A DNA stretch of 64,000 nucleotides from positions 186,001-250,000 of the forward strand of contig NZ_QJRF01000061.1 in the NCBI RefSeq assembly GCF_013393345.1. Direction: 5' to 3'. Under the pieces are notes generated by a model, which was given only the letters and a program-made list of their open reading frames with translations, was not told where the DNA came from and did no database searches. How positions within the stretch are numbered: position 1 is the stretch's first letter; each line of letters starts with the position of its first letter. This document shows positions 51,903-61,009 of the stretch, piece by piece. Made by a program: the position numbers and the translations under genes. The stretch is from Pseudomonas taiwanensis (GTDB lineage Bacteria > Pseudomonadota > Gammaproteobacteria > Pseudomonadales > Pseudomonadaceae).

Positions 51903-52676
51903 TCAGCTACCCAGCTTCTTCTTCGGGTAGATGTCGTAGCGGCTGGACTTGCCTTCCAGCGCATAGCCCGGCTTGGCGCCATCGATGATTGGCGCCTTGC
52001 GTGGCCGCTTCACCACCACCCGGTGGCTGGCCAGGGCCAGGGCAGCCTCCAGCAGGGCCGGCGCATCCTGGTCATCCCCGACCAGCGGGCGGAACAGGCG
52101 CATTTCCTTCTTCACCAGGGCGCTCTTGTCGCGGTGCGGGAACATCGGGTCGAGGTAGATCACCTGGGGCGCTTCGCCTTGCCAGTTGCGCATCAGTTCG
52201 ATGGCATTGCCATGCAGCAAGCGCATGCGCGCGGCAATTGCCGCCGTTTCCAGGTCCTTTCCCGCGCGGACTAGGCCATCTTCCAGCAGGGCGGCGATCA
52301 GCGGCTGGCGCTCGATCAGCGTCATGTCGCAACCCAGCGTCGCCAGGACGAAAGCATCACGACCGAGCCCCGCCGTGGCATCCAGTACCGTTGGGCGCAC
52401 GCCCGGCTGCACGCCGACGGCCTTGGCAATCATCTGCCCACTGCCGCCCCCGAACTTGCGCCGGTGGGCGGAAGCGCCCTCGACGAAATCCACCCGCACC
52501 GGCCCGGGCGAGTCCGGCCCCAGTTGCAGCAGTTGCAGGCCCTCACCGCCCAGTTGCAGGGCGAAATCCGCCTCGCCATCGCGCGACAGGCCCAGGCGCG
52601 CCGCCCAGGCATCCAGCGCTTCGGCAAAAGCCGGCTCCAGGGCCTCAGCCCTCACCCTGACAGAATCTTCACTCAT
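51903..52676 (-). CDS. rsmJ: 16S rRNA (guanine1516-N2)-methyltransferase
   Basis: SAM-dependent methyltransferase acting on G1516 of 16S rRNA. The 257-residue protein has [20 protein letters not shown], the SAM motif [19 protein letters not shown], and [20 protein letters not shown] with the DPPY-like catalytic loop (DPMF), all typical of RsmJ. Two ATGs three codons apart are possible (52685 or 52676); neither has a clear ribosome site, and the second starts like the family. Convergent with mexL. Confidence 0.92.
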   Translation of the reverse strand: MSEDSVRVRAEALEPAFAEALDAWAARLGLSRDGEADFALQLGGEGLQLLQLGPDSPGPVRVDFVEGASAHRRKFGGGSGQMIAKAVGVQPGVRPTVLDATAGLGRDAFVLATLGCDMTLIERQPLIAALLEDGLVRAGKDLETAAIAARMRLLHGNAIELMRNWQGEAPQVIYLDPMFPHRDKSALVKKEMRLFRPLVGDDQDAPALLEAALALASHRVVVKRPRKAPIIDGAKPGYALEGKSSRYDIYPKKKLGS

Positions 52677-52745
52677 GGACGCCATCGCCTGACCGGTAAA
52701 AACCCGCGCATTCTGCCAGACCAGGGACGGAGATTCGCGCCCGTC

Positions 52746-53435
52746 TCAGCGGCACATGTGGAATCGCCCCATATCCAGGTGGAAGTGGTCGTGATGGGCG
52801 GCGTTGTAGTCCGGGCCGAGGGTCACACTGAAATGTTCACAGGCCGCTTTCCGCACCTCGCGCAGGAACCGGGCATTGTCGCCCTCCCCGGCCCAATCCC
52901 TGGCCACCGAAATACGACGACCGTCGGCCAGCCGGAATCCGGCAATATCCAGCGCATTGGCCGATGCATGCTGACTGCGGCGCTGGCTGCCGCCGATATT
53001 GCGACAGGCGAAGCTGCCGAGGTGATCGATACGCACCACGCGCTGGCGAAACACTTCCTGCGCGGCGGGTTGCAGGCCGTGGCGCTCGAACAGGGCGACG
53101 GCCACGGCAAGCTCGCAGGTGGCGATGAAGCTGCTGTTGAAGGCGAGCTCGGATGCACTGATGCGCACGCTGTTGGAAAGGGGGCAGCCGGCCACCGGGG
53201 CGCTATCGGGCACTACCGAATAGCGCAGCGGAGAACTGGCGAGTGCTTGTCGGCAAAGTTGGGGGTCGCCCTGCAGCCGCGCGAGCTTGAAACGGGTCAC
53301 CAGGCCTGGCGCATCCCGTACATCCAGCGGCGCCCAGGGATTCCAGCGTGGCGGCAGTTCCAGGCGCCACCCCCGTTCCAACGTCGGCGCCAGCAGGAGG
53401 GCTAGCGCCGCGAGACCGGTCAGGATTCGACGCAA
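52746..53435 (-). CDS. Extensin-like C-terminal domain protein (putative D,D-peptidase fold)
   Basis: A 229-residue protein with a signal or anchor sequence (RRILTGLAALALLLAPTL). The extensin-like C-terminal domain shows SQHASANALDIAGFRL and the terminal AHHDHFHLDMG, which resemble the zinc ligands of M15/LAS peptidases. Conserved cysteines occur (QLC, ATC, FAC, MC). The start is TTG; no ATG or GTG in this frame gives a signal peptide. It lies 7 bp after the PEP-mutase-family gene, so it is probably co-transcribed. Cell-wall hydrolysis is plausible but untested. Confidence 0.8.
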   Translation of the reverse strand: MRRILTGLAALALLLAPTLERGWRLELPPRWNPWAPLDVRDAPGLVTRFKLARLQGDPQLCRQALASSPLRYSVVPDSAPVAGCPLSNSVRISASELAFNSSFIATCELAVAVALFERHGLQPAAQEVFRQRVVRIDHLGSFACRNIGGSQRRSQHASANALDIAGFRLADGRRISVARDWAGEGDNARFLREVRKAACEHFSVTLGPDYNAAHHDHFHLDMGRFHMCR

Positions 53436-53442
53436 GACAGGC

Positions 53443-54270
53443 TCATGGCCTGAACAGATCGTTCAGGCGATCGAAGGGCATCGCCCGGGACATCGGTTCG
53501 AAATCACCCCGACGCAATGCCTCGGCTGACTGGAAGAACGCACCCAGCGCGACGCGCGCCAGAGTCGAACCGACGCTGACGCGCCGGACCCCAAGCTCGG
53601 CCAGCTCATCCAGGCCCAGCTTCAGACTGGCCGACCCCACCAGCACGTTCACCGGACGCGGCGCCACGGCGTGCACGACCTCATGGATTTGTTCACGCGT
53701 GGTCAGGCCGGGCGCATAGAGCACATCGGCGCCAGCTTCCGCATAGGCGACCAGCCGGCGCAGGGTGTCGTCCAGGTCGGGGCGACCATGAAGGTAATTC
53801 TCCGCCCGCGCAGCCAGGGTGAACGGAAAGCCGAGACCGCGCGCCGCCGCCACAGCGGCGCGAACGCGTTCGACAGCGAGCTCCAGGGGGTAGATGGGCT
53901 CGTCGGGACGTCCACTGGCGTCCTCGATGGAGCCGCCTACCAGGCCGACAGCCGCGGCAGCACGAATGGTCGCCGCGCAATCCTCGGGCTGATCGCCGTA
54001 ACCGTTCTCCAGGTCCGCCGCCACCGGCAACGGCGTGGCGTCCACGATCTCGCGGGCATTGGCCAGGGCCTCGTCGCGACTGACATTGCCTTCGGCATCC
54101 CGTCGTCCCAAGGCGAACGCCAGACCGGCACTGGTGGTTGCCAGGGCATGGAAACCGAGATGGGCAAGCATCTTCGCCGAACCGGCGTCCCAGGGGTTGG
54201 GCAGGACGAGGACTCCGGGGCCGCGATGCAGGCTGGCGAAGGCTTCACCGCGTTGTGCTTGGGTGGTCAT
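53443..54270 (-). CDS. Isocitrate lyase/PEP mutase family protein
   Basis: A 275-residue TIM-barrel protein. It has GVLVLPNPWDAGSAKMLAHL at the start, the metal-binding ADLENGYGDQPED motif and a GGSIEDASGRPDEPIYP loop, as in PEP-mutase-like lyases. The KKCG(H) loop of true (methyl)isocitrate lyases is absent, so classical lyase activity is unlikely. C-C or P-C bond cleavage of a small oxoacid (for example oxaloacetate) is the family theme. GGAG precedes the ATG. No phosphonate or methylcitrate genes are adjacent. Confidence 0.87.
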   Translation of the reverse strand: MTTQAQRGEAFASLHRGPGVLVLPNPWDAGSAKMLAHLGFHALATTSAGLAFALGRRDAEGNVSRDEALANAREIVDATPLPVAADLENGYGDQPEDCAATIRAAAAVGLVGGSIEDASGRPDEPIYPLELAVERVRAAVAAARGLGFPFTLAARAENYLHGRPDLDDTLRRLVAYAEAGADVLYAPGLTTREQIHEVVHAVAPRPVNVLVGSASLKLGLDELAELGVRRVSVGSTLARVALGAFFQSAEALRRGDFEPMSRAMPFDRLNDLFRP

Positions 54271-54388
54271 GGCAGGCTCCGCATTCCAGGGGAAGAGTTC
54301 AGCCTAGCCCAAGGTGGTGCGAGACAGTTCGTGCTGCGGCGAACTGTCGATGCGGATTGCCACGCCGCTATGGCACCTCGGTCAGCGG

Positions 54389-55243
54389 TCAGAGCAGGCC
54401 AAGTTGTTGCGCTGGCGGCTCTGGAAGCACCAGCTCCGGCAGCCCTGGCAGGCGCTCGCGGAGACAGGCATGGAAGCGCAGGGCCTGGGCAGCTGCCAAA
54501 TGGTTGTCCGGGGTATGCAGGAAGATGTTCGGCGTGAGGCCCTGCTCGATCCAGCCAGCAATCTTCTCCAGCCAGGGCGCGAGGAATGGTTGGTTGGCAT
54601 CCAGGTCCGGCCCGCCGATGAAGCGCACCTGCGGACTGCCGCTGAACGCCGTGGGGCGCACTGGCACGCGGGGTTTCTTCGATTGGGCATGGAGTACGGC
54701 CGGGTCCTGGGAGCGAACGCTGAACAAGGCCCGCGAATCCAGGCAGATTCGCTCGACGCCGCGCTCATGCAACAGACGGTTGAGCAGTCTCTCGTCGTCG
54801 CTCTTGTCGAAGAAGGCGGGGCTGCGCACTTCCACGGCGATAGGCTGATGCTGGAACTCGTCCAACCAACAGGCCAGCTCGCCCAGCCGGTTCGGGCCGA
54901 AGGCAGCCGGCAATTGCAGCCAGAGCGGCGCGAGGCGCTGGCCAAGGGGCGCAAGGAGCCTGAGGAAGTCGGATGTGGCGGCGAACTGGTCGCGGAGATC
55001 GCCTTCGTGGCTGATGTCGCGGGGCACCTTTGCACAGAAGCGGAATTGTTCCGGCATCGTGTTCGCCCAACGCTGCAGGGTGTCGGCGGAGGGACGGGCG
55101 TAGAAGGTGGTGTTGCCTTCCACCGCGTTGAACACCTGGACGTAATGGCCAAGGGTATCGGCGGGTCGCAGGTCAGCAGGGTAGAAGCTGCCACGCCAGG
55201 CCGGCTCGTTCCAGGACGGGCAGCCCAGATGGTAGGGCAGCAT
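54389..55243 (-). CDS. DUF72 (YecE-like) family protein
   Basis: A 284-residue TIM-barrel-like protein of the DUF72 family. It starts YHLGCPSWNEPAWRGSFYPA and contains VFNAVEGNTTFYARPSADTL and FCAKVPRDISH, the recurrent DUF72 motifs, then IAVEVRSPAFF and a late NIFLHTPDNHLA. The biochemical function is unknown. It overlaps the stop of the upstream small gene by one base (TGATG). The 118-bp gap to the PEP-mutase-family gene shows nothing notable. Confidence 0.9.
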   Translation of the reverse strand: MLPYHLGCPSWNEPAWRGSFYPADLRPADTLGHYVQVFNAVEGNTTFYARPSADTLQRWANTMPEQFRFCAKVPRDISHEGDLRDQFAATSDFLRLLAPLGQRLAPLWLQLPAAFGPNRLGELACWLDEFQHQPIAVEVRSPAFFDKSDDERLLNRLLHERGVERICLDSRALFSVRSQDPAVLHAQSKKPRVPVRPTAFSGSPQVRFIGGPDLDANQPFLAPWLEKIAGWIEQGLTPNIFLHTPDNHLAAAQALRFHACLRERLPGLPELVLPEPPAQQLGLL

Positions 55244-55587
55244 CAGGCGTAGAGATCGAGCCCGAGAACTTCGGGAGCGTCGTATTCGGCGGTCATGCTG
55301 GCGGTGCTGCTGTAGCTGGCGATGGCCTGGGCGGCACGGTTGCTGATGCTGCGCTGCTGCTGGATCAGGTCCTGCGGGCGCACCGGCAAGCTGTCTGTGG
55401 AGCCATTGCTGGCCTGTACACGACGGAGTTGCGGAGCCTGTTCGTAACCCTGGGTCGAAGACGGGGTACCCGGCTGCTCACGACGAGCTTCTTCTTCACG
55501 CTGGACCTCGCGGTAAGGCGTAACCGCGCTGCCCTGACGGGGGCTGCGTTCCAGTGGGAAGGAGGAGGTAAAGCCGTCGATGCGCAT
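55243..55587 (-). CDS. Small hypothetical protein, probably disordered
   Basis: A 114-residue protein of unknown function. The sequence is polar and rich in S, Q, R and P (FPLERSPRQGSAVTPYREVQ), with a possible helix around IQQQRSISNRAAQAIASYSS and the end YDAPEVLGLDLYA. No signal peptide, membrane helix or cysteine. It is coupled to the DUF72 gene by a TGATG overlap and sits downstream of tsaB with a 104-bp gap. Codon use and coupling support a real gene. Confidence 0.72.
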   Translation of the reverse strand: MRIDGFTSSFPLERSPRQGSAVTPYREVQREEEARREQPGTPSSTQGYEQAPQLRRVQASNGSTDSLPVRPQDLIQQQRSISNRAAQAIASYSSTASMTAEYDAPEVLGLDLYA

Positions 55588-55691
55588 CGATTACTGCTCG
55601 GCAGTGCTGGCGTTTCGAAATTATAGCCGGTGGACTCTAGCCGTCCGGCCACGGCTTGGCAATCCGCGGCACGGGGCTCAATGGCGCAATT

Positions 55692-56372
55692 CTACTGCGG
55701 CGCCTTGGGCGTGGCGACGTTGTCGCGCAGGTAGACCGGTTGCGCCTGGTCGGCGGGCAGGCCCTCACCTCGCGCCCAGGCGAAACGGGCCAGGGCCAGC
55801 AGGTCTTCTGCATGGGGTAGCAGGTTTGGTGACTGGCCGCTGATCGCAACCGGAATCCGTGCGGCGAAGGTGCCCCAACCGGTGCCGGCCCCGTACCAGT
55901 CACCGCTCGCATCGCGCGGTAGCAGTGCCTGCTCGGGCGGCAATACCGCTTCCCCACCGGCCAGGCGCATTTCGCCTGCGTCCAGGCGGTAGCAGCCCCA
56001 ATAGACCTCATCCATGCGCGCATCGATGGCGGCAGCCACCTGGTCGACACCCTGCTCGCGGTGGGCGCGCTGGGCCAGAACGGCCAGATCGGACACCGGC
56101 AGCACCGGACGATCCAGGGCGAAGGCCAGCCCCTGCACAACGCCAATGGCGATACGCACGCCGGTGAAAGCCCCGGGACCACGACCGAACGCGATGGCAT
56201 CCAGCGCCGACAGCGGTACACCGGCCTCGCCCAGCAGGGTCTGGATCATCGGTAGCAGACGCTGGGCGTGCAGACGCGGGATCACCTCGTAGTGGCTGAG
56301 CACCTTGCCGTCGTGCAGCAGGGCGACGGAGCAGGCTTCGGTGGCGGTATCCAGGGCCAGCAGAGTGGTCAT
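55692..56372 (-). CDS. tsaB: tRNA t6A37 biosynthesis protein TsaB
   Basis: Non-catalytic ASKHA-fold partner of TsaD and TsaE in making N6-threonylcarbamoyladenosine at A37 of ANN-decoding tRNAs. The 226-residue protein starts LLALDTATEACSVALL, has AFGRGPGAFTGVRIAIGVVQ near residues 62-82 (the TsaB hallmark) and a shorter C-terminal lobe than TsaD. It follows adk on the same strand, the usual Pseudomonas arrangement. A TATAAT at 56408-56403 could serve as its own -10. Confidence 0.94.
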   Translation of the reverse strand: MTTLLALDTATEACSVALLHDGKVLSHYEVIPRLHAQRLLPMIQTLLGEAGVPLSALDAIAFGRGPGAFTGVRIAIGVVQGLAFALDRPVLPVSDLAVLAQRAHREQGVDQVAAAIDARMDEVYWGCYRLDAGEMRLAGGEAVLPPEQALLPRDASGDWYGAGTGWGTFAARIPVAISGQSPNLLPHAEDLLALARFAWARGEGLPADQAQPVYLRDNVATPKAPQ

Positions 56373-56412
56373 CGATCAGTCCAGACGCAGAAAAAGGCGC
56401 GCATTATAAACG

Positions 56413-56438
56413 CCAACGGCCCGCAAGCGGGCCGTTGG
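56413..56438 (-). terminator. Hairpin terminator after adk
   Basis: An 11 to 12-bp stem (ccaacggcccgc/gcgggccgttgg), then CGTTTATAATGC on the minus strand. The tail overlaps a TATAAT that may be the tsaB -10. Confidence 0.7.
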
Positions 56439-56456
56439 TCAGATACGGGCTGCGTC

Positions 56457-57164
<708 letters not shown>

Positions 57165-57265
57165 TCAGAATAGGTTTTCGGCGTCGCTGTCGGGCCAAAA
57201 GGACGTTCAAGATACACAGCGCCCCTATAGCGCACAAGACGCCGGAAGGAGGGGCGAAAACGGCC

Positions 57266-59902
57266 TCAACCGGTGTTGCGGAGCCCCGCTGCGATGCCCG
57301 CAACGCTCACCAGAAGGGCCTGTTCCAACGGCCCTTCGACGTGCTCTTCGCAGCGTCTGGAACGGGCCAGGAGCTCCGTCTGAAGCAGGTGCAGGGGGTC
57401 CAGGTAGGTGTTGCGCACACTGATGGCTTCGCGGGTCTCCGGGTTATGCGCCAGAAGCTCGGACTGACCGGTCAGAGCCAGTACCGAAGTACGCGCCTGC
57501 GACAATAGGTCGCGCAACTGCGCACCCAGGGATTTCAGCTCTTCCGGCACCAGCCGCTCGTCGTAGAGCGCGGCGATATTGGCATCGGCCTTGGCCAGGA
57601 CCATCTCCAGCATGTCGATGCGCGTGGCGAAGAACGGCCAGCGCTCGCGCATCCGCTCCAGCAGTTGGGTTTCACCACGTTGCTGGGCATTGGCCAGGGC
57701 CGCTTCCCAGCCCAGCCAGGCCGGCAGCATCAGGCGTGTCTGGGTCCAGGCGAAGATCCAGGGGATCGCCCGCAGGCTTTCCACCCCGCCGGCGCGGCGC
57801 TTGGCCGGTCGGCTGCCCAGCGGCAGACGGCCCAGCTCCTGCTCGGGCGTCGACTGGCGGAAATACTCGACGAACTGCGGATGCTCACGCACCACCGCGC
57901 GGTAGGCGGCCACACCGTCCGTCGCGAGGCGGTCCATGGCGGCGCGCCAGGCCGGTTCCGGCTCCGGTGGAGGCAGCAGGGTCGCCTCCAGGACAGCAGC
58001 CAGGTAAGTGTTGAGGTTCTGTTCGGCGATACCCGGCAAACCGAACTTGAAGCGGATCATCTCGCCCTGTTCCGTGGTGCGGAAACGCCCTGCCACAGAT
58101 CCCGGCGGTTGCGACAGGATCGCCGCGTGGGCCGGACCGCCGCCGCGCCCCACGGTGCCACCGCGGCCGTGGAACAACAGCAACTCCACCTGATGCTCTC
58201 GGCACACTTCCACCAGGCGCTCCTGAGCACGGTACTGCGCCCAGGCGGCAGCGACGGTGCCGGCATCCTTGGCCGAGTCGGAGTAGCCGATCATCACTTC
58301 CTGCGGGCCGTGCAGCCGGGCGCGATAGCCGGGCAGGCCCAGCAGGCGGTCGATAGCGGGCCCCGCGTTGTCCAGATCGGCCAGGGTTTCGAAAAGTGGC
58401 ACCACGCGGATAGGCCGTTGCAACCCGGCTTCCTTGAGCAGCAATTGCACCGCCAGCACATCGGATGGAGCTCCGGCCATGGAGATGACATAAGAGCCAA
58501 GGGAAGCAGCCGGCGCATGGGCCACCACGCGGCAGGTGGCGAGTACTTCGGCGGTGTCGGCGGAGGGTCGGTAGTTCGCAGGCAGCAGCGGGCGGCGGTT
58601 GTCCAGTTCCCGCTGGAGGAAGGTCAGGCGGGTCTCTTCATCCCATTCGGCATAGTTGCCGAGGCCCAGGTAATCGGTGATCTCATCGAGCGCAGCGGCG
58701 TGGCGGCCGGCGTCCTGACGGACATCCAGGCGTACCAGGAACAGGCCGAAGGTGGCCGCACGGCGCAGGCAGTCGAGCAGCGCGCCGTCGGCGATCACGC
58801 CCATGCCGCACGCATGTAGCGAGTGATAGCAGAGTTCCAGGGGGTCCAGCAGCTGGGCGTTCTCGCTCAGCACCTCGGTACCCGGCGCGACGTCGCCATC
58901 CAGTGCAGCTTCCGCCCAGGCACGGGTGGCGCGCAGGCGGTCACGCAGTTGCTTGAGTACCGCACGATAGGGTTCGGGATGGACACCCACCCGCACCCGC
59001 AACTCATCGCTCGCCTGCTGCATGGACAGCTCGGAGGCCAGGTGGTCGATGTCACGCAGATAAAGGTCGGCCGCCATCCAGCGCGCCAACAGCAGCACCT
59101 GGCGGCTGATGGCGGCGGTGACATTGGGATTGCCGTCGCGGTCGCCCCCCATCCATGACGCGAAACGCACCGGCGCGGCGGTCAATGGCAGGCGCAGGCC
59201 GGTAGCGGCGTGCAGGGTCCGGTCGACATGGCGGAGAACATTGGGCAGGGCGTGCCAGAGGGAATGTTCGATCACCGCGAAGCCCCATTTCGCCTCATCC
59301 ACCGGGCTTGGCCGGCTGCGGCGGATTTCCTCGGTGTGCCAGGCCTCGGCGATCAGGCGCAGCAGGCGCAGGCGCGTCTGTTCGCGCTCGGCATCGCTGA
59401 GATCTGCATGGTCCAGGGCCGCCAGTTGCGCGGCCATGGCGTCGTATTTCTGGATCAGCGTGCGGCGTGCGACTTCGGTGGGGTGAGCGGTCAATACCAG
59501 TTCGATGTCCAGCCGTCCGAGCTGCCGGGCCAGTTGCTCCGGGCCGTGCCCGGCGTGGAGCAGGCGCTGCAACAGGTCGCCGAGCACTGAATCTTCGAAG
59601 GGTTGCGGTTCGGACGTGCCGCGCCGGCGGATACGGTGGTACTGCTCGGCGATGTTCGCCAGGTTGAGGAACTGGTTGAAGGCGCGAGCCACCGGCAGCA
59701 GCTCGTCGTCGCGGAGGCCGTCGAGGGTCTCGATGAGCTGGCGCTCGCCCTGGGCCGAGCCTTTGCGCGCGGCCTTGGCGCCCTTGCGAATACGCTCGAT
59801 CTTGTCGAGAAAGGCATCCCCCAGTTGGGCGCGAATGGTGTCGCCGAGCAACTCGCCGAGCAGGTGGACATCTTCACGCAGGCGCACGTCTATTTCGGCC
59901 AT
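57266..59902 (-). CDS. ppc: Phosphoenolpyruvate carboxylase
   Basis: Anaplerotic carboxylation of PEP to oxaloacetate. The 878-residue protein is the normal Pseudomonas length. It shows [14 protein letters not shown] with the catalytic His near 138, the [20 protein letters not shown] loop, [20 protein letters not shown] and the C-terminal RNTG end, all PEPC signatures. A strong GGAGGGGA precedes [11 protein letters not shown]. Its 203-bp upstream gap is shared with the divergent gene at 60106. Confidence 0.97.
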   Translation of the reverse strand: MAEIDVRLREDVHLLGELLGDTIRAQLGDAFLDKIERIRKGAKAARKGSAQGERQLIETLDGLRDDELLPVARAFNQFLNLANIAEQYHRIRRRGTSEPQPFEDSVLGDLLQRLLHAGHGPEQLARQLGRLDIELVLTAHPTEVARRTLIQKYDAMAAQLAALDHADLSDAEREQTRLRLLRLIAEAWHTEEIRRSRPSPVDEAKWGFAVIEHSLWHALPNVLRHVDRTLHAATGLRLPLTAAPVRFASWMGGDRDGNPNVTAAISRQVLLLARWMAADLYLRDIDHLASELSMQQASDELRVRVGVHPEPYRAVLKQLRDRLRATRAWAEAALDGDVAPGTEVLSENAQLLDPLELCYHSLHACGMGVIADGALLDCLRRAATFGLFLVRLDVRQDAGRHAAALDEITDYLGLGNYAEWDEETRLTFLQRELDNRRPLLPANYRPSADTAEVLATCRVVAHAPAASLGSYVISMAGAPSDVLAVQLLLKEAGLQRPIRVVPLFETLADLDNAGPAIDRLLGLPGYRARLHGPQEVMIGYSDSAKDAGTVAAAWAQYRAQERLVEVCREHQVELLLFHGRGGTVGRGGGPAHAAILSQPPGSVAGRFRTTEQGEMIRFKFGLPGIAEQNLNTYLAAVLEATLLPPPEPEPAWRAAMDRLATDGVAAYRAVVREHPQFVEYFRQSTPEQELGRLPLGSRPAKRRAGGVESLRAIPWIFAWTQTRLMLPAWLGWEAALANAQQRGETQLLERMRERWPFFATRIDMLEMVLAKADANIAALYDERLVPEELKSLGAQLRDLLSQARTSVLALTGQSELLAHNPETREAISVRNTYLDPLHLLQTELLARSRRCEEHVEGPLEQALLVSVAGIAAGLRNTG

Positions 59903-60105
59903 TGCCTTCCCCTCCTTAGCTGGATTCGACCTCCAGATTGCCGATAGCGCCATGCAGATACAAGGGTGCGACGAACGGTGTATCCCCATGCGCCTGCGAG
60001 CTAGTCTGAACAGTAGCCGCCATCACGAATGACGACTCCCGGGTGGCAGAGACCGCCCGGAGTTCAAAGCCACCCACAACCACGTGGGAAGAGGATGAGG
60101 TGTCT

Positions 60106-60450
60106 ATGAAGATCCGAGAACTGGTCCGCCATTGGGAGCAGAACGCCAAGGGTCGCCTGACCCGCAGCGAGTACAGCATTCATCTGGACCTGGAGTCCGC
60201 AGCGCGACTGGCCGCCCTGGCCGAGATGTACCCCAAGCGCAGCGTCGAGGAATTGATCGGGGAGCTGGTCGGCTCCGCCCTTGAGGAGCTGGAAGCCAGC
60301 TTCCCCTACGTCAAGGGCAGCCAGGTGGTCGCCACCGACGAGCAGGGCGACCCGCTCTATGAAGACATCGGGCCGACGCCCCGTTTCCTGGCCCTTTCAC
60401 GCCGCTACCTGCGGCAGTTGAGCGACCCGCGCGACAACACGAACCACTAG
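60106..60450 (+). CDS. Conserved hypothetical protein, possible ribbon-helix-helix fold
   Basis: A 114-residue protein starting KIRELVRHWEQNAKGRLT, with GAGG upstream of the ATG. Residues about 22-65 (YSIHLDLESAARLAALAEMY, SVEELIGELVGSALEELE) form a strand followed by two helices, similar in pattern to Arc/MetJ ribbon-helix-helix dimers. The rest (GSQVVATDEQGDPLYEDIG) is short and acidic. Divergent from ppc and convergent with cadR. A DNA-binding role is inference from the secondary-structure pattern only. Confidence 0.78.
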   Translation: MKIRELVRHWEQNAKGRLTRSEYSIHLDLESAARLAALAEMYPKRSVEELIGELVGSALEELEASFPYVKGSQVVATDEQGDPLYEDIGPTPRFLALSRRYLRQLSDPRDNTNH

Positions 60451-60466
60451 ACCGCCGCTGTCCGTT

Positions 60467-60934
60467 TCAGCCCCGTCGATGCACGCCCGGCACGTGCAGG
60501 TGGCCTGCGTGCGCGCATTCCTCGCTGGTCACTGGCGGTGGTCCGGGCTGTTCCAGTTCGCGGAGGATGCCGCAGGCTTCGCTGGCGCCGACGCCGCTGC
60601 AGCGCGCGCGCAGCTCCCTGAGCTGGTCGCGCAGGGAATGCAGTTCGGCGATCCGCACCTCCACATGGTGCAGGTGCTCCTCGATCAGTCGATTGGCGGT
60701 ACCGCAATCGGCCTCAGGGCGATCGCGCAGGGCCAGCAGCGCGCGGATTTCTTCCTGGGTCATGTCCAGCGAACGGCAGTGACGAATGAAGGACAGCCGC
60801 TCCACATGGAGCGTGTCGTACTGCCGGTAGTTGCCCGCACTGCGCGAAGGCTCGGGCAACAGGCCTTCACGCTCGTAGTAGCGGATGGTTTCCACGGGGC
60901 AACCGGTGAGGGTCGCCAGTTCGCCGATCTTCAT
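60467..60934 (-). CDS. cadR: MerR-family metal-responsive regulator, CadR-like
   Basis: A 155-residue MerR regulator. The N-terminal winged helix is KIGELATLTGCPVETIRYYE; the dimerisation helix follows. Metal-site cysteines are C77 (in RPEADCGTANRL), C112 and C121, matching the Cd/Zn/Pb-responsive CadR/ZntR/PbrR pattern, and the C-terminal tail is His-rich (H142, H145, H147, H152) as in Pseudomonas CadR. It is divergent from the P-type ATPase gene with the operator between them, so it should activate the ATPase gene when metal is bound. Confidence 0.9.
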   Translation of the reverse strand: MKIGELATLTGCPVETIRYYEREGLLPEPSRSAGNYRQYDTLHVERLSFIRHCRSLDMTQEEIRALLALRDRPEADCGTANRLIEEHLHHVEVRIAELHSLRDQLRELRARCSGVGASEACGILRELEQPGPPPVTSEECAHAGHLHVPGVHRRG

Positions 60935-60947
60935 GCTCGACCTCCGC

Positions 60948-60978
60948 TTGACTCTGTAGTTGCTACAGGGTGTGCAAT
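60948..60978 (+). promoter_or_regulatory. MerR-type promoter/operator of the metal ATPase gene
   Basis: -35 TTGACT (60948-60953), a 19-bp spacer and -10 TGCAAT (60973-60978). The spacer holds the dyad actctgtag-ttg-ctacagggt (60951-60971, 8 of 9 pairs). An over-long spacer centred on such a dyad is the classical MerR-family arrangement, which the metal-bound regulator distorts to activate transcription. Confidence 0.88.
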
Positions 60979-61009
60979 GCCACTCGAAGCGTCAAACAGG
61001 AATTGACCC

